DNA of 36,379 nt from an uncultured Prochlorococcus sp. GTDB lineage: Bacteria > Cyanobacteriota > Cyanobacteriia > PCC-6307 > Cyanobiaceae. Below the pieces are notes generated by a model. The model did not search any database. It had not been told where the DNA came from and worked only from the letters and a program-made list of their open reading frames with translations. Positions 6,483 to 12,779 of this stretch are shown piece after piece. The stretch lies in NCBI GenBank assembly GCA_902622705.1, contig CACNQT010000011.1, positions 1 to 36,379 of the forward strand, given 5' to 3'. Position 1 is the first letter of the stretch, and each line of letters begins with the position of its first letter. Made by a program: the position numbers and the translations under genes.

Positions 6483-7148
6483 TTACCAGGGCAGAACTTC
6501 TCCGTTGGCATGCCAAAACGAACCCGAGTTATTTTTATTTAAAGAATCAATACGTTTTAAAAGGCCATTAGCTGATTCTTCAGGACTAATTCCATTTCTT
6601 GTAAAGCTAGTCATTCTTGTACTCACTAACCCAGGATGCAAAATAGCTACATAAATATCTTGTCTTGATAAATCTATGGAAAGTGATTTGGCTGCCATCG
6701 ATAGGGCGACTTTAGACATCCTGTAACCGTAAGAACTTCCTGATGTATTATCTTCAATAGATCCCATTCTACTTGTTATAAAAGCAACTTTAGAGGATCT
6801 TTTTAAAAGATGTTTAAGTGTTTGAGTCATACATATTGGGCTCAATGCATTGACTTCAAATTGACGCAAAATACTTTTTTTATCTAAGTTTTCGAAAGAA
6901 TTAAATTCATAAATTCCTGCATTATGAATTAAGCAATCTAAATTAACTCCAGATAATTTTTTACACAAATTTGTTATCGACTCATTTGAAGAAATTTCTA
7001 TATTCTCTTCAATTCTCACTCCTAAATCTCTAAGTTCTTTTGAAGCTTTCCTACACGTTGCAATTACATTATCTCCCCTCTTATGAATTTGCCTACATAA
7101 TTCTAATCCAATGCCCCTATTTGATCCTGTAATAAGATAATTCGGCAT
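6483..7148 (-). CDS. SDR-family NAD(P)-dependent oxidoreductase
   Basis: This 221-residue short-chain dehydrogenase/reductase has the dinucleotide-binding motif TGSNRGIG at residues 7-14, the structural motif NAG at about 95-97 (CLIHNAGIYEF), a serine at the catalytic position (SSYGYRMSKVALS) and the YxxxK pair in YRMSK at about 144. It is shorter than the usual 250 residues but complete, in the range of the C-factor/sniffer-like SDRs. The substrate cannot be read from the sequence. It stands alone on the minus strand and probably ends transcription at the hairpin at 6274-6320. Start is the ATG at 7148. Confidence 0.9.
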   Translation of the reverse strand: MPNYLITGSNRGIGLELCRQIHKRGDNVIATCRKASKELRDLGVRIEENIEISSNESITNLCKKLSGVNLDCLIHNAGIYEFNSFENLDKKSILRQFEVNALSPICMTQTLKHLLKRSSKVAFITSRMGSIEDNTSGSSYGYRMSKVALSMAAKSLSIDLSRQDIYVAILHPGLVSTRMTSFTRNGISPEESANGLLKRIDSLNKNNSGSFWHANGEVLPW

Positions 7149-7318
7149 CTTTAAACTCTAAAATTAAAAAATTAATTTTAAACCCAAATATAAATAAAGA
7201 TAACTAGAAAAAGAAAAAATTTATAAAATTCCTTATAAGATTTTTTAAGGTTATAATAATTTGTGATATTTCAAAGATTTAAAAAAAGAAAGCGAAGATA
7301 TTTTTATCATCATAATTT

Positions 7319-7525
7319 ATGGAAATTTTCAATCAAGAATTTATAGAAGAGATTATTAGGTTAACGTGGAGAAATCCTGCTTTCATGGCTATAGCTATTG
7401 CATTAGTTTGGCTTATCCCACAATTATTTATCAGAAAAATAATGGCAAAAAAATATGAACAAAGAAAAATAGAAATTCAGAAAAATAAAATTCAGAAGCT
7501 TTACCCAACCAATCCTCCTAAATAA
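7319..7525 (+). CDS. Single-helix membrane protein, 68 aa
   Basis: An acidic amphipathic N terminus (residues 1-17) is followed by one hydrophobic helix, AFMAIAIALVWLIPQLFI (residues about 21-38), and a strongly basic coiled tail (KKYEQRKIEIQKNKIQK). The positive tail should lie in the cytoplasm. No family is recognised. It opens a plus-strand run of small genes at 7319-8815. Confidence 0.55.
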   Translation: MEIFNQEFIEEIIRLTWRNPAFMAIAIALVWLIPQLFIRKIMAKKYEQRKIEIQKNKIQKLYPTNPPK

Positions 7526-7587
7526 GATTTTTATTTATAAGATGATCCAATGAACCAAAAAAAATACTTTTTGAATCTAACTTAAAT

Positions 7588-7758
7588 ATGACCTACAAAA
7601 TAATTAGAATTGATGGGAAAGATGACGAATTAACCGTTCAAAGTTTTGATAAATATTCAGATGCATACGATTTGTTAGAAGAAATATATGGAGATTTTTG
7701 TTGTTCAGATGCTGATTATGGAGACATAACCTATTACGATATTGTGGAAAAAAATTAA
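7588..7758 (+). CDS. 56-residue acidic protein
   Basis: ATG at 7588 and TAA at 7756-7758 frame an acidic soluble protein that begins with a beta strand (MTYKIIRIDGKDDELTV) and carries a distinctive GDFCCSDADYGDITYYDIVE segment, with adjacent cysteines in an acidic context that could bind metal. I believe similar small proteins occur in other Prochlorococcus but cannot name a family. It precedes the gene at 7767 by eight bases. Confidence 0.55.
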   Translation: MTYKIIRIDGKDDELTVQSFDKYSDAYDLLEEIYGDFCCSDADYGDITYYDIVEKN

Positions 7759-7766
7759 AAATATCA

Positions 7767-7976
7767 ATGGAGAAAAAAAGATGGGCTCCCTCCCAAGAAG
7801 AAAATTTAGGGGTAATAACGAGTGTGTATGAATTCATTAAAGAAGAACTTTCAGAACTTCAAAAAGAAACTGGATGTCCCGATTCATTTATTTATGATTT
7901 TATTGGCAAGATTCAGAATGAATGGCATCCTGAATCTTGCCATTCAGTAGTTAGAAATAAAAAAAGGAAAAATTAG
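7767..7976 (+). CDS. Small soluble hypothetical protein, 69 aa
   Basis: The product is largely helical and charged (VYEFIKEELSELQKET), with a central CPDSFIYDFIGKIQNEWHPE and a basic tail. No membrane segment and no recognised family. It begins eight bases after the gene at 7588-7758. The 3' part of its coding sequence contains two overlapping inverted repeats (7905-7945). Start is the ATG at 7767. Confidence 0.55.
   Translation: MEKKRWAPSQEENLGVITSVYEFIKEELSELQKETGCPDSFIYDFIGKIQNEWHPESCHSVVRNKKRKN
7905..7945. repeat. Two mutually exclusive inverted repeats inside a coding region
   Basis: GGCAAGATTCAG (7905-7916) is exactly complementary to CTGAATCTTGCC (7930-7941). A second perfect pair, GAATGGCA (7920-7927) and TGCCATTC (7938-7945), overlaps it, so only one hairpin can form at a time. 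The elements lie in the 3' end of the 69-residue gene. A 12-base perfect arm is rare by chance. Confidence 0.6.
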
Positions 7977-8046
7977 AAAATATTAAATCTTCAACTCAAA
8001 TTTATAAAACTTCTTTAATATAATTTGAATTTAGAAATATCAAAGC

Positions 8047-8133
8047 ATGATTATTAGAATACTGGGTATTGTACTTATCCTTGGTACGATTGCATATTAT
8101 GGTTTAGTTTTGACAGAGCAAAGCAACCTTTAG
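8047..8133 (+). CDS. 28-residue single-helix membrane peptide
   Basis: ATG at 8047 and TAG at 8131-8133 enclose a peptide that is nearly one hydrophobic helix (MIIRILGIVLILGTIAYYGL) with a short polar tail. It resembles the smallest membrane subunits of photosynthetic complexes in size but matches none I know. It sits between the genes at 7767 and 8158. Hydrophobic pattern and position are the only evidence. Confidence 0.4.
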   Translation: MIIRILGIVLILGTIAYYGLVLTEQSNL

Positions 8134-8157
8134 TTTTTTAACTTTTTAAAATTCCTC

Positions 8158-8370
8158 ATGAAATGGCCTCCTACTCTTTGTTGGACAGCACCAAAGACAA
8201 TTAATGGTAATAGGCATTTTCAAGTTAAAGCTTATGGTGGTAAAAATGAAGATAGATGGGTTGATATTTTTCCTACTAAAAATAAAAAAGATATAAAACG
8301 GATCTCATGGACAAAACTAAAATCAGAATGGACTACAGGATGGTTGAGGCTTCCAAAAGATAAAGATTAA
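8158..8370 (+). CDS. Trp-rich small protein, 70 aa
   Basis: Six tryptophans in 70 residues, with basic and aromatic motifs such as KWPPTLCWTAPK at the start and EWTTGWLRLPKD at the end. The pattern (an N-terminal W, a central beta segment RHFQVKAYGG, a C-terminal WTKLKSEWTTGW) recalls the small Trp-rich cyanobacterial proteins of the TIGR02450 type, but the match is by eye and uncertain. The function of such proteins is not known to me. Start is the ATG at 8158. Confidence 0.6.
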   Translation: MKWPPTLCWTAPKTINGNRHFQVKAYGGKNEDRWVDIFPTKNKKDIKRISWTKLKSEWTTGWLRLPKDKD

Positions 8371-8469
8371 ATTTGTTTATGTAAACAAATATTATTAACC
8401 AGAAAACTGTAAAAAATAATACCTAATACGAAAAAAATAACTTCTAATATTTTTAAAAAGCTGTTAAAA

Positions 8470-8643
8470 ATGAAGCAGGAACCAAAGAAAAAATTACCTA
8501 ATAAAAAAGTTATAAGTTCAGCAAAATTTGAGGCTAAAGAACAATTCACAAAATCAGCATTAGAAAATTTAAAAACAGAAAATGAAAGACTTGTTAAATC
8601 ACTAAAAAAATCTGGTGAAATTAAAGAATCAAAAAGAAAATAG
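8470..8643 (+). CDS. 57-residue basic helical protein, paralogue of the gene at 4544
   Basis: The frame from ATG 8470 to TAG 8641-8643 encodes a lysine-rich, helical protein. Residues about 36-49 read TENERLVKSLKKSG, close to the end of the 41-residue protein at 4544-4669. This copy has an extra basic N terminus and a short basic C-terminal extension. Heptad-like Leu spacing suggests a short coiled coil. The basic charge could favour binding to nucleic acid or ribosomes, but that is a guess. Confidence 0.55.
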   Translation: MKQEPKKKLPNKKVISSAKFEAKEQFTKSALENLKTENERLVKSLKKSGEIKESKRK

Positions 8644-8695
8644 ATTTACCAAAATTAAAATTTTTTTATTATTATATTATTTTATAGATTGAGAA

Positions 8696-8815
8696 ATGGT
8701 TGAAAAAATCTCTCTTGCAAATTCTCATTTACCTCAACTTATTGGTTTTGTACTTATGTCAATTGGCTATACATTAGGCAATAAATTCTACCTTCCAGAA
8801 ACTAAACAAAAGTAA
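8696..8815 (+). CDS. 39-residue membrane peptide
   Basis: ATG at 8696 and TAA at 8813-8815. A polar start (MVEKISLANSHLPQ) leads into one hydrophobic stretch (LIGFVLMSIGYTLGN) and a short basic tail. It follows the gene at 8470-8643 by 52 bases. No family is recognised; support comes from protein-like composition only. Confidence 0.4.
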   Translation: MVEKISLANSHLPQLIGFVLMSIGYTLGNKFYLPETKQK

Positions 8816-9163
8816 TATTTCCTAATTAATAAAACGATTTAAATAAATAATATTGAAAATTTACTTCTATCGCAAACTTTCGATAATTTCTTTTGTGTGG
8901 AGAAATAAGACTTTAAAATAAATTAATTCAATTAGGGCTACTATATAAAAATAAATGACACATAAATGTAACATTAAAGTTCTCTGATATGTGAAATCCA
9001 AAGAAAAAGTAAGAATTCATACTATTTTTTATTTAAATATGTTACATTCTTTAATAATTCAAATAAAGATTTCCTCTGTAAATAAAGCAGAAAAAAGAAA
9101 ATGTTTGATACTAACTTCATTTACTTTTTAGCTTACTAAATTGATCACATATAAAATCTAAAA
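8816..9163. other. Gene-free stretch upstream of the hli gene, with a distant inverted repeat
   Basis: No convincing gene is visible in these 348 bases. AATGTAACAT at 8965-8974 and its exact reverse complement ATGTTACATT at 9039-9048 are 64 bases apart and may be paired binding sites for a regulator of the hli gene that follows. No GTA-N8-TAC NtcA-type site was seen in either arm. Confidence 0.4.
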
Positions 9164-9418
9164 ATGGATGCCCTTACTAGTTTTATAATTGTTATCATCG
9201 CGATAACAATCCAATTCTCTTTATACGCCATCAAAAGGTTACAGGAACCTTTAGAACCAAATTATTTGATAGAAAAAAATTCGAAAAAAGTTAAAAACTA
9301 TATGGGTAAATTTTGGAAAAATGCAGAAATTACAAATGGGAGACTAGCTATGATTGGTTTTTTAGCTTTAGTAATAAACTACGGTTTTTTTGGGTGGATA
9401 ATTCCTGGTTTTATTTAA
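9164..9418 (+). CDS. hli: High-light-inducible (Hli/SCP-type) protein
   Basis: This 84-residue one-helix protein of the light-harvesting-like family binds chlorophyll and carotenoid in the thylakoid membrane and helps protect photosystems and pigment synthesis under stress. The diagnostic motif AEITNGRLAMIGFLALVINY occupies about residues 54-73, with Glu, Asn and Arg ligands and the pairing glycines of the family helix. An additional N-terminal hydrophobic segment (FIIVIIAITIQFSLYAI, residues 7-23) makes it longer than a minimal Hli. In Prochlorococcus extra hli genes are typical of islands and of phage-exchanged DNA, which fits this neighbourhood. Stress or light regulation is expected but no operator is identified. 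Confidence 0.9.
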   Translation: MDALTSFIIVIIAITIQFSLYAIKRLQEPLEPNYLIEKNSKKVKNYMGKFWKNAEITNGRLAMIGFLALVINYGFFGWIIPGFI

Positions 9419-9514
9419 CTATCAAAATACTAAAGTTTTAATAAAATAAAAATCTCTCGTTCAAAACATACTCTCCTTTTAAAAAAAAAATTTTTATCAT
9501 AAGTAAAAAAACAA

Positions 9515-9712
9515 TTGAGTAATTCTGATTTTGATAAAAATGGATTAGACAGCTATGGAATACATTGGCTTCAATATGCTGCTTTTGCTGTCTCTGGTTT
9601 TGCTATATTTACAACCTGGGCATTTTTTTATGACGAAAGGTTCCACAACTTTGTAATGAATATTTTTAGGTTTATTAACTGCAGTGGTTTCAATTGTAAT
9701 GGGGCATTTTAA
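9515..9712 (+). CDS. Small single-helix protein, 65 aa
   Basis: A polar N terminus (MSNSDFDKNGLDSYGIHW) precedes a hydrophobic helix, YAAFAVSGFAIFTTWAFF, at about residues 21-38. The remaining residues are aromatic, with cysteines in INCSGFNCNG. The start must be the TTG at 9515, as no ATG occurs until late in the frame. It follows the hli gene by 96 bases and is followed six bases later by the gene at 9719. Function is unknown. Confidence 0.5.
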   Translation: MSNSDFDKNGLDSYGIHWLQYAAFAVSGFAIFTTWAFFYDERFHNFVMNIFRFINCSGFNCNGAF

Positions 9713-9718
9713 TATTTA

Positions 9719-9901
9719 ATGGCTAATCCAGATCAAAAAACAATATTAATTGATAATGCCTATAAGGAAATCAAAAATATTTGTATAAATCTCCAAAAAG
9801 ATACTAATGCTTCGAATTTAGAAGTTGAAGATTTACTAAAACTAATTATAAATGAGTGGGAAGAAAAGCAAGGACAAAAAACTGGTTTTGGATTCAGGTA
9901 A
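9719..9901 (+). CDS. Small soluble helical protein, 60 aa
   Basis: An acidic helical protein beginning MANPDQKTILIDNAYKEIKN with a C-terminal EEKQGQKTGFGFR tail. No membrane helix and no recognised domain. It starts six bases after the stop of the gene at 9515-9712, so both are probably on one transcript. Confidence 0.5.
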   Translation: MANPDQKTILIDNAYKEIKNICINLQKDTNASNLEVEDLLKLIINEWEEKQGQKTGFGFR

Positions 9902-10060
9902 AGTTAGCTTCTTTCTAGAATTGACTTTGGCATCAGATTATTTCAATAGGATATTTTTTCACTATAAAATTTAATATTCGTAATTTTACATTTTTAAATA
10001 AATAGGAATGAATTTCAAATAGAAGATTCATTCCAAATTTAGCATTAGTTTTATCTAGTT

Positions 10061-10120
10061 TTAAATTTTATAATCTAACTCCTCTGGTGGACTGTCAATC
10101 ATTAGATCCCTCCGATTCAT
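10061..10120 (-). CDS. Possible 19-residue peptide with open frame upstream
   Basis: On the minus strand an ATG at 10120 opens MNRRDLMIDSPPEELDYKI. The frame stays open upstream for seven more sense codons, ending VRRRFKW before the ATG, with no usable start codon. The basic-then-acidic pattern looks like protein, but the length is too small for certainty. It may be the end of a decayed gene. Confidence 0.2.
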   Translation of the reverse strand: MNRRDLMIDSPPEELDYKI

Positions 10121-10154
10121 CCACTTAAACCTACGCCTTACTTATAAAGAAAGT

Positions 10155-10176
10155 AAATCAGTAAAAATGCTGATTT
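10155..10176 (-). terminator. Hairpin after the 33-codon gene
   Basis: AAATCAG (10155-10161) and CTGATTT (10170-10176) form a perfect seven-base stem with an eight-base loop. On the minus strand it lies just after the gene at 10185-10286 and is followed by a T-rich stretch (ACTTTCTTTAT). It is AT-rich, so a weak terminator at best. Confidence 0.4.
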
Positions 10177-10184
10177 ATTATTTT

Positions 10185-10286
10185 CTAAAATGTTTGAATC
10201 AAAGAAGCCAATTCTGGTGCGTCTAATAAAAGTGCAAAAAATGTAAGCACAATTAATAAAAATATGGAAAAATAAAATTGAATCAT
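10185..10286 (-). CDS. 33-residue hydrophobic peptide
   Basis: ATG at 10286 and TAG at 10185-10187. The peptide is one hydrophobic helix (MIQFYFSIFLLIVLTFFALL) with a short acidic end (DAPELASLIQTF). A hairpin follows it closely (10155-10176), consistent with a separate short transcript. It could be a small membrane protein or the hydrophobic toxin-like peptide type; no antisense RNA or antitoxin is evident, so no function is claimed. Confidence 0.4.
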   Translation of the reverse strand: MIQFYFSIFLLIVLTFFALLLDAPELASLIQTF

Positions 10287-10387
10287 AATTTAAAACCTAC
10301 TTAAAAAGAATTTTTTAAGTTGTATAAAATAATGCTTTGTTTACATAATTAAATATCTCTGCCCAGAAAAATTTAATTTGAGGATAA

Positions 10388-10597
10388 TTAATATGCTTCA
10401 GAATAAAAAATTGTACTATTTTTTTGCCCACACTCACAAGCTTTAAGTAAATGATCACCCTGTGATATAAGTTTTTCGTATTTTGGAAAGCTCAAGACAG
10501 TAGCAAAAGTTTCTGTAGTTGTGTAGTGAAAGTGATTGCAAGTAATACAAATCTTTGTTCGTTTTCGTTTTAGGATAGATTCTTTTAGATATTCCCA
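10388..10597 (-). pseudogene. Cys-rich small protein frame without a start codon
   Basis: Read on the minus strand, 69 codons are open from 10597 to a TAA at 10388-10390. They contain CITCNHFHYTTTETFATV followed by HLLKACECGQKN, a CxxC...CxC layout that suggests a zinc ribbon. There is no ATG, GTG or TTG in the frame. An ATG at 10598-10596 lies one base out of frame and continues as a different, unconvincing reading. The gene may be frameshifted near its 5' end, or may use an ATT start. Upstream on this strand lies the DUF1651 gene at 10624. Confidence 0.4.
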
Positions 10598-10623
10598 TTA
10601 TGAAGGATTTACATTAATCATGA

Positions 10624-10914
10624 TTATTGGAATTTATGCGTAACAATTTGCCAACCACTGAAAATTAATTCATTCCATGTTTCACGAGCACATTCAATAG
10701 AATGAAGTCTTGAATTTTTAATTTGTTGTGGTTCACCTAGTTCATTTGCATAGAAAAGATGAGTATATACTTTTAAGTTATTAGATACAGATTTCTTATA
10801 ACTCTCAAAAAAAATTAAGAAACCACTGTTTTTGTTAAACAACCAACCATTTGGGGGGTCAATAACGCTGCCATGATGAAAATAAGTCCGAACATTAGCG
10901 ACTCCTGAAATCAT
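10624..10914 (-). CDS. DUF1651 family protein, copy A
   Basis: This is one of two DUF1651-like paralogues in the window (the other is at 13059). Shared landmarks are GVANV at the start, GWL near residue 23, a hydrophobic LIFF strand, THLFYANELGEPQQIKNS in the middle and W..L...GW at the end. DUF1651 is a small soluble family largely restricted to Prochlorococcus and marine Synechococcus; its function is unknown to me. The frame opens at ATG 10914, which has no ribosome binding site. An ATG at 10895 in another frame has AGGAG six bases before it, so how this protein is initiated is unclear (see findings). The promoter is at 10938-10966. Confidence 0.75.
   Translation of the reverse strand: MISGVANVRTYFHHGSVIDPPNGWLFNKNSGFLIFFESYKKSVSNNLKVYTHLFYANELGEPQQIKNSRLHSIECARETWNELIFSGWQIVTHKFQ
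10815..10895 (-). CDS. Overlapping 26-codon hydrophobic frame in DUF1651 copy A
   Basis: An ATG at 10895, preceded by CAGGAG with six bases between, opens a frame one base out of phase with DUF1651 and closes at TAA 10815-10817. The peptide starts MFGLIFIMAALLTPQ and is hydrophobic. The second DUF1651 gene has a frame of identical length at the aligned place, starting MFGLIFLTVIVMSPQ. It may be a leader peptide, or the real N terminus joined to DUF1651 by a -1 frameshift at the run of six C at about 10851-10858. Confidence 0.45.
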   Translation of the reverse strand: MFGLIFIMAALLTPQMVGCLTKTVVS

Positions 10915-10937
10915 AAAGATAAAACATTTGTACTATT

Positions 10938-10966
10938 AGTATAAATGTACTATATGTCTACGTCAA
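10938..10966 (-). promoter_or_regulatory. Sigma70-type promoter of DUF1651 copy A
   Basis: On the minus strand TTGACG (10966-10961) and TATACT (10943-10938) are separated by exactly 17 bases. The sequence around both hexamers is repeated before the second DUF1651 gene (AATACTTGACG before, TAGTACA after). The expected transcription start is near 10931, about 36 bases before the ATG with the ribosome binding site. Confidence 0.7.
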
Positions 10967-11104
10967 GTATTCATCAAAACATTTATATAAATACTAAAAT
11001 TTTTCCAGAAATAATCAGCCATAAACTTCTTATTTGGTAATAGTGTATACAAGTAACTCATTGAAAAGGAAAATATCATTAAAGAATATATCCAAAAGAA
11101 TGGA

Positions 11105-11341
11105 ATGTATCGAAATCCCTTCTATCTAGGATGGAATAAAGGTTGGTCTTTTTTATTTTTTTTTGAGGGTGGCACTGCAAAAATTGAAGCAAAAGGTTTT
11201 GGTATATCTATTACGACAAAAGTTGAAAAAGGAGAATCCCCCCTAGAATCTGCGGACAGATTAGTCTCGAAAGAGCAAAGGATTAGAAAATCAAGATATT
11301 ATTCTTGGGTTAAATCTATTAATGAAAAAACAATAAATTAA
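11105..11341 (+). CDS. Small soluble hypothetical protein, 78 aa
   Basis: A basic protein beginning MYRNPFYLGWNKGWSFLFFF, rich in aromatic residues, then a beta-like section (GGTAKIEAKGFGISITTKVE) and a helical basic C terminus (SKEQRIRKSRYYSWVKSI). No family is recognised. It lies 70 bases before the run of genes at 11411-12769, so linkage to them is possible. Start is the ATG at 11105. Confidence 0.5.
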   Translation: MYRNPFYLGWNKGWSFLFFFEGGTAKIEAKGFGISITTKVEKGESPLESADRLVSKEQRIRKSRYYSWVKSINEKTIN

Positions 11342-11410
11342 GCAATCCTCAAATTACTAAAGTAATTTGTTGACAATCAATTTAAAATAGAAATTAGATA
11401 TTTATTTTTC

Positions 11411-11668
11411 GTGTCCAATAAATTTTATGAACGGTGGAAAAACTATAGAAAAGTTGTAACCTATGGAGCTTTTATCATTTTGTTTGGTTTTTATTTATCT
11501 CCTGTTATCAAAGAAGCAAAATACAAAAACCAATGTATTAAGTACTCTACTAAAGGAGCTTTAACTAAATTTAATAAGGACGGTATAGGAGAAACTTTAC
11601 TAGAGGAAACAGGTTTGAACATTGATGAGCTAGCAAAGATTGAGGGTTATAAGAATTGCATTAATTAA
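11411..11668 (+). CDS. Single-helix membrane protein with Cys pair, 85 aa
   Basis: A short basic N terminus is followed by a hydrophobic helix, YGAFIILFGFYLSPV (residues about 18-32), then a charged outer domain with KEAKYKNQC and a C-terminal YKNCIN. Layout and cysteines resemble the protein at 3775-4011. The start is a GTG at 11411. It is the first gene of a close plus-strand cluster ending with the DNA ligase-like gene. Function is unknown. Confidence 0.55.
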   Translation: MSNKFYERWKNYRKVVTYGAFIILFGFYLSPVIKEAKYKNQCIKYSTKGALTKFNKDGIGETLLEETGLNIDELAKIEGYKNCIN

Positions 11669-11699
11669 AAAGTTCGCAAAAATTACGCTGAGTTTTTAA

Positions 11700-11906
11700 A
11701 TGATAAAAGGCATGTTTAAACTTCTTATATTAATATTAGTATTTGGATTTATATCAATAAGTCCAAAAACAAGATATTTGGTTGGCATAAAGCTAAAAGA
11801 AATTTCTTCATTTCTTTTATGGACTGTTAAATATGAAGATAGAGAAAAATGGATTATAGATAAACCAAGTTGGATGCCTAGCCAAAAACTTAAGCCATCG
11901 TATTAA
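11700..11906 (+). CDS. Single-helix membrane protein, 68 aa
   Basis: A hydrophobic helix near the N terminus (LLILILVFGFISISP, residues 8-22) is followed by a basic, aromatic domain with EKWIIDKPSWMPSQK at its end. Its TAA stop is directly followed by the ATG of the ligase-like gene at 11907, so the two are almost certainly on one transcript. It could anchor a partner to the membrane. No family is recognised. Confidence 0.55.
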   Translation: MIKGMFKLLILILVFGFISISPKTRYLVGIKLKEISSFLLWTVKYEDREKWIIDKPSWMPSQKLKPSY

Positions 11907-12656
11907 ATGAAGACTTATTTAGAAGAACGAATTGAATGGTATGACGATAATTATAGAAATGGTAATGCTTTAATCTCTGATAAGCAGTTCGACCAACTTG
12001 AGAAGAATTTATTAAGAACAAACCCTAATTGTGATTACTTTAAAAAGAAAAATAAACTAGTTTTACCTTCATTAGAAAAGGATTCAATAGATGAATTTTT
12101 GAAAGGATTATTAGTAGATACCAGATTATTAATTGAACCGAAAATTGATGGTTGTGCTGTTGCTTTGCAATATAGGGATGGAACCTTGGAGAAAGCAATT
12201 TCAAGAAAAGGAACAGACGTTACTAGTAAGCTTATTAACATCCAAGATATTCCTAATAATCTCCCTTTACGAGGCGTTCTTCAAGTTAGAGGTGAATTAT
12301 ATTCACCCAACAAAAGTCCAAAAATCTCCCAAAGAATTGCTTCTGGATTTCTAAGAGCTAAAGAAGGATTTTCTGGAAGTCTTAGCTTCTGCGCATTTCA
12401 AATACTTAATTCAAAACTTAACCAATTTGAGTCCAAAAAGAGTCTTACTAAGCTAGGATTCACTATCCCTCAAGATATTTTATGCAACTTTACTAGCCAA
12501 GTTGAAGTATTTAGAAAACAATGGCTAGAAGGGAAGCTTTTTACTAAATATCCAACAGATGGAATAGTAGTAAAAATAAATTCTAGAAAATTACAATTAA
12601 TTAGAGAAAAATCAAATTTAGATTATCCTTATTGGCAAGTGGCAATAAAACGTTAA
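11907..12656 (+). CDS. Stand-alone NAD+-dependent DNA ligase adenylation domain
   Basis: The 249 residues match the N-terminal nucleotidyltransferase part of LigA. An Ia-like segment (ALISDKQFDQLEKNLL, residues 21-36) should bind the NMN side of NAD+. Then come LPSLEKD at 53-59, the adenylation motif KIDG at 79-82 with Lys79 as the AMP acceptor, VRGELY at 127-132, DGIVVKIN at 218-225 and the motif V lysine at 248 in WQVAIKR. The protein ends there. The OB fold, zinc finger, helix-hairpin-helix and BRCT domains of a 670-residue LigA are absent. Self-adenylation with NAD+ looks possible; nick sealing alone does not. It is tightly linked to small membrane genes on both sides. Confidence 0.85.
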   Translation: MKTYLEERIEWYDDNYRNGNALISDKQFDQLEKNLLRTNPNCDYFKKKNKLVLPSLEKDSIDEFLKGLLVDTRLLIEPKIDGCAVALQYRDGTLEKAISRKGTDVTSKLINIQDIPNNLPLRGVLQVRGELYSPNKSPKISQRIASGFLRAKEGFSGSLSFCAFQILNSKLNQFESKKSLTKLGFTIPQDILCNFTSQVEVFRKQWLEGKLFTKYPTDGIVVKINSRKLQLIREKSNLDYPYWQVAIKR

Positions 12657-12769
12657 TGGAATTAATACACCAGATTTTTCCTACTTGGCATATTTACTTG
12701 GATATGTTTTTGGTTGGCTTTGCAACTTACGGTTTTCTGAGAATTAAGAAAAAAATAAAAACTAAATAA
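12656..12769 (+). CDS. 37-residue membrane peptide overlapping the ligase-like gene
   Basis: The ATG overlaps the ligase stop codon by one base (TAATG), a classic sign of coupled translation. The peptide has an aromatic N terminus (MELIHQIFPTWHIYLD), a short hydrophobic stretch (MFLVGFATYGFL) and a strongly basic tail (RIKKKIKTK). It could sit at the membrane beside the ligase-like protein. No family is recognised. Confidence 0.5.
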   Translation: MELIHQIFPTWHIYLDMFLVGFATYGFLRIKKKIKTK

Positions 12770-12779
12770 AGTTTTTAAA

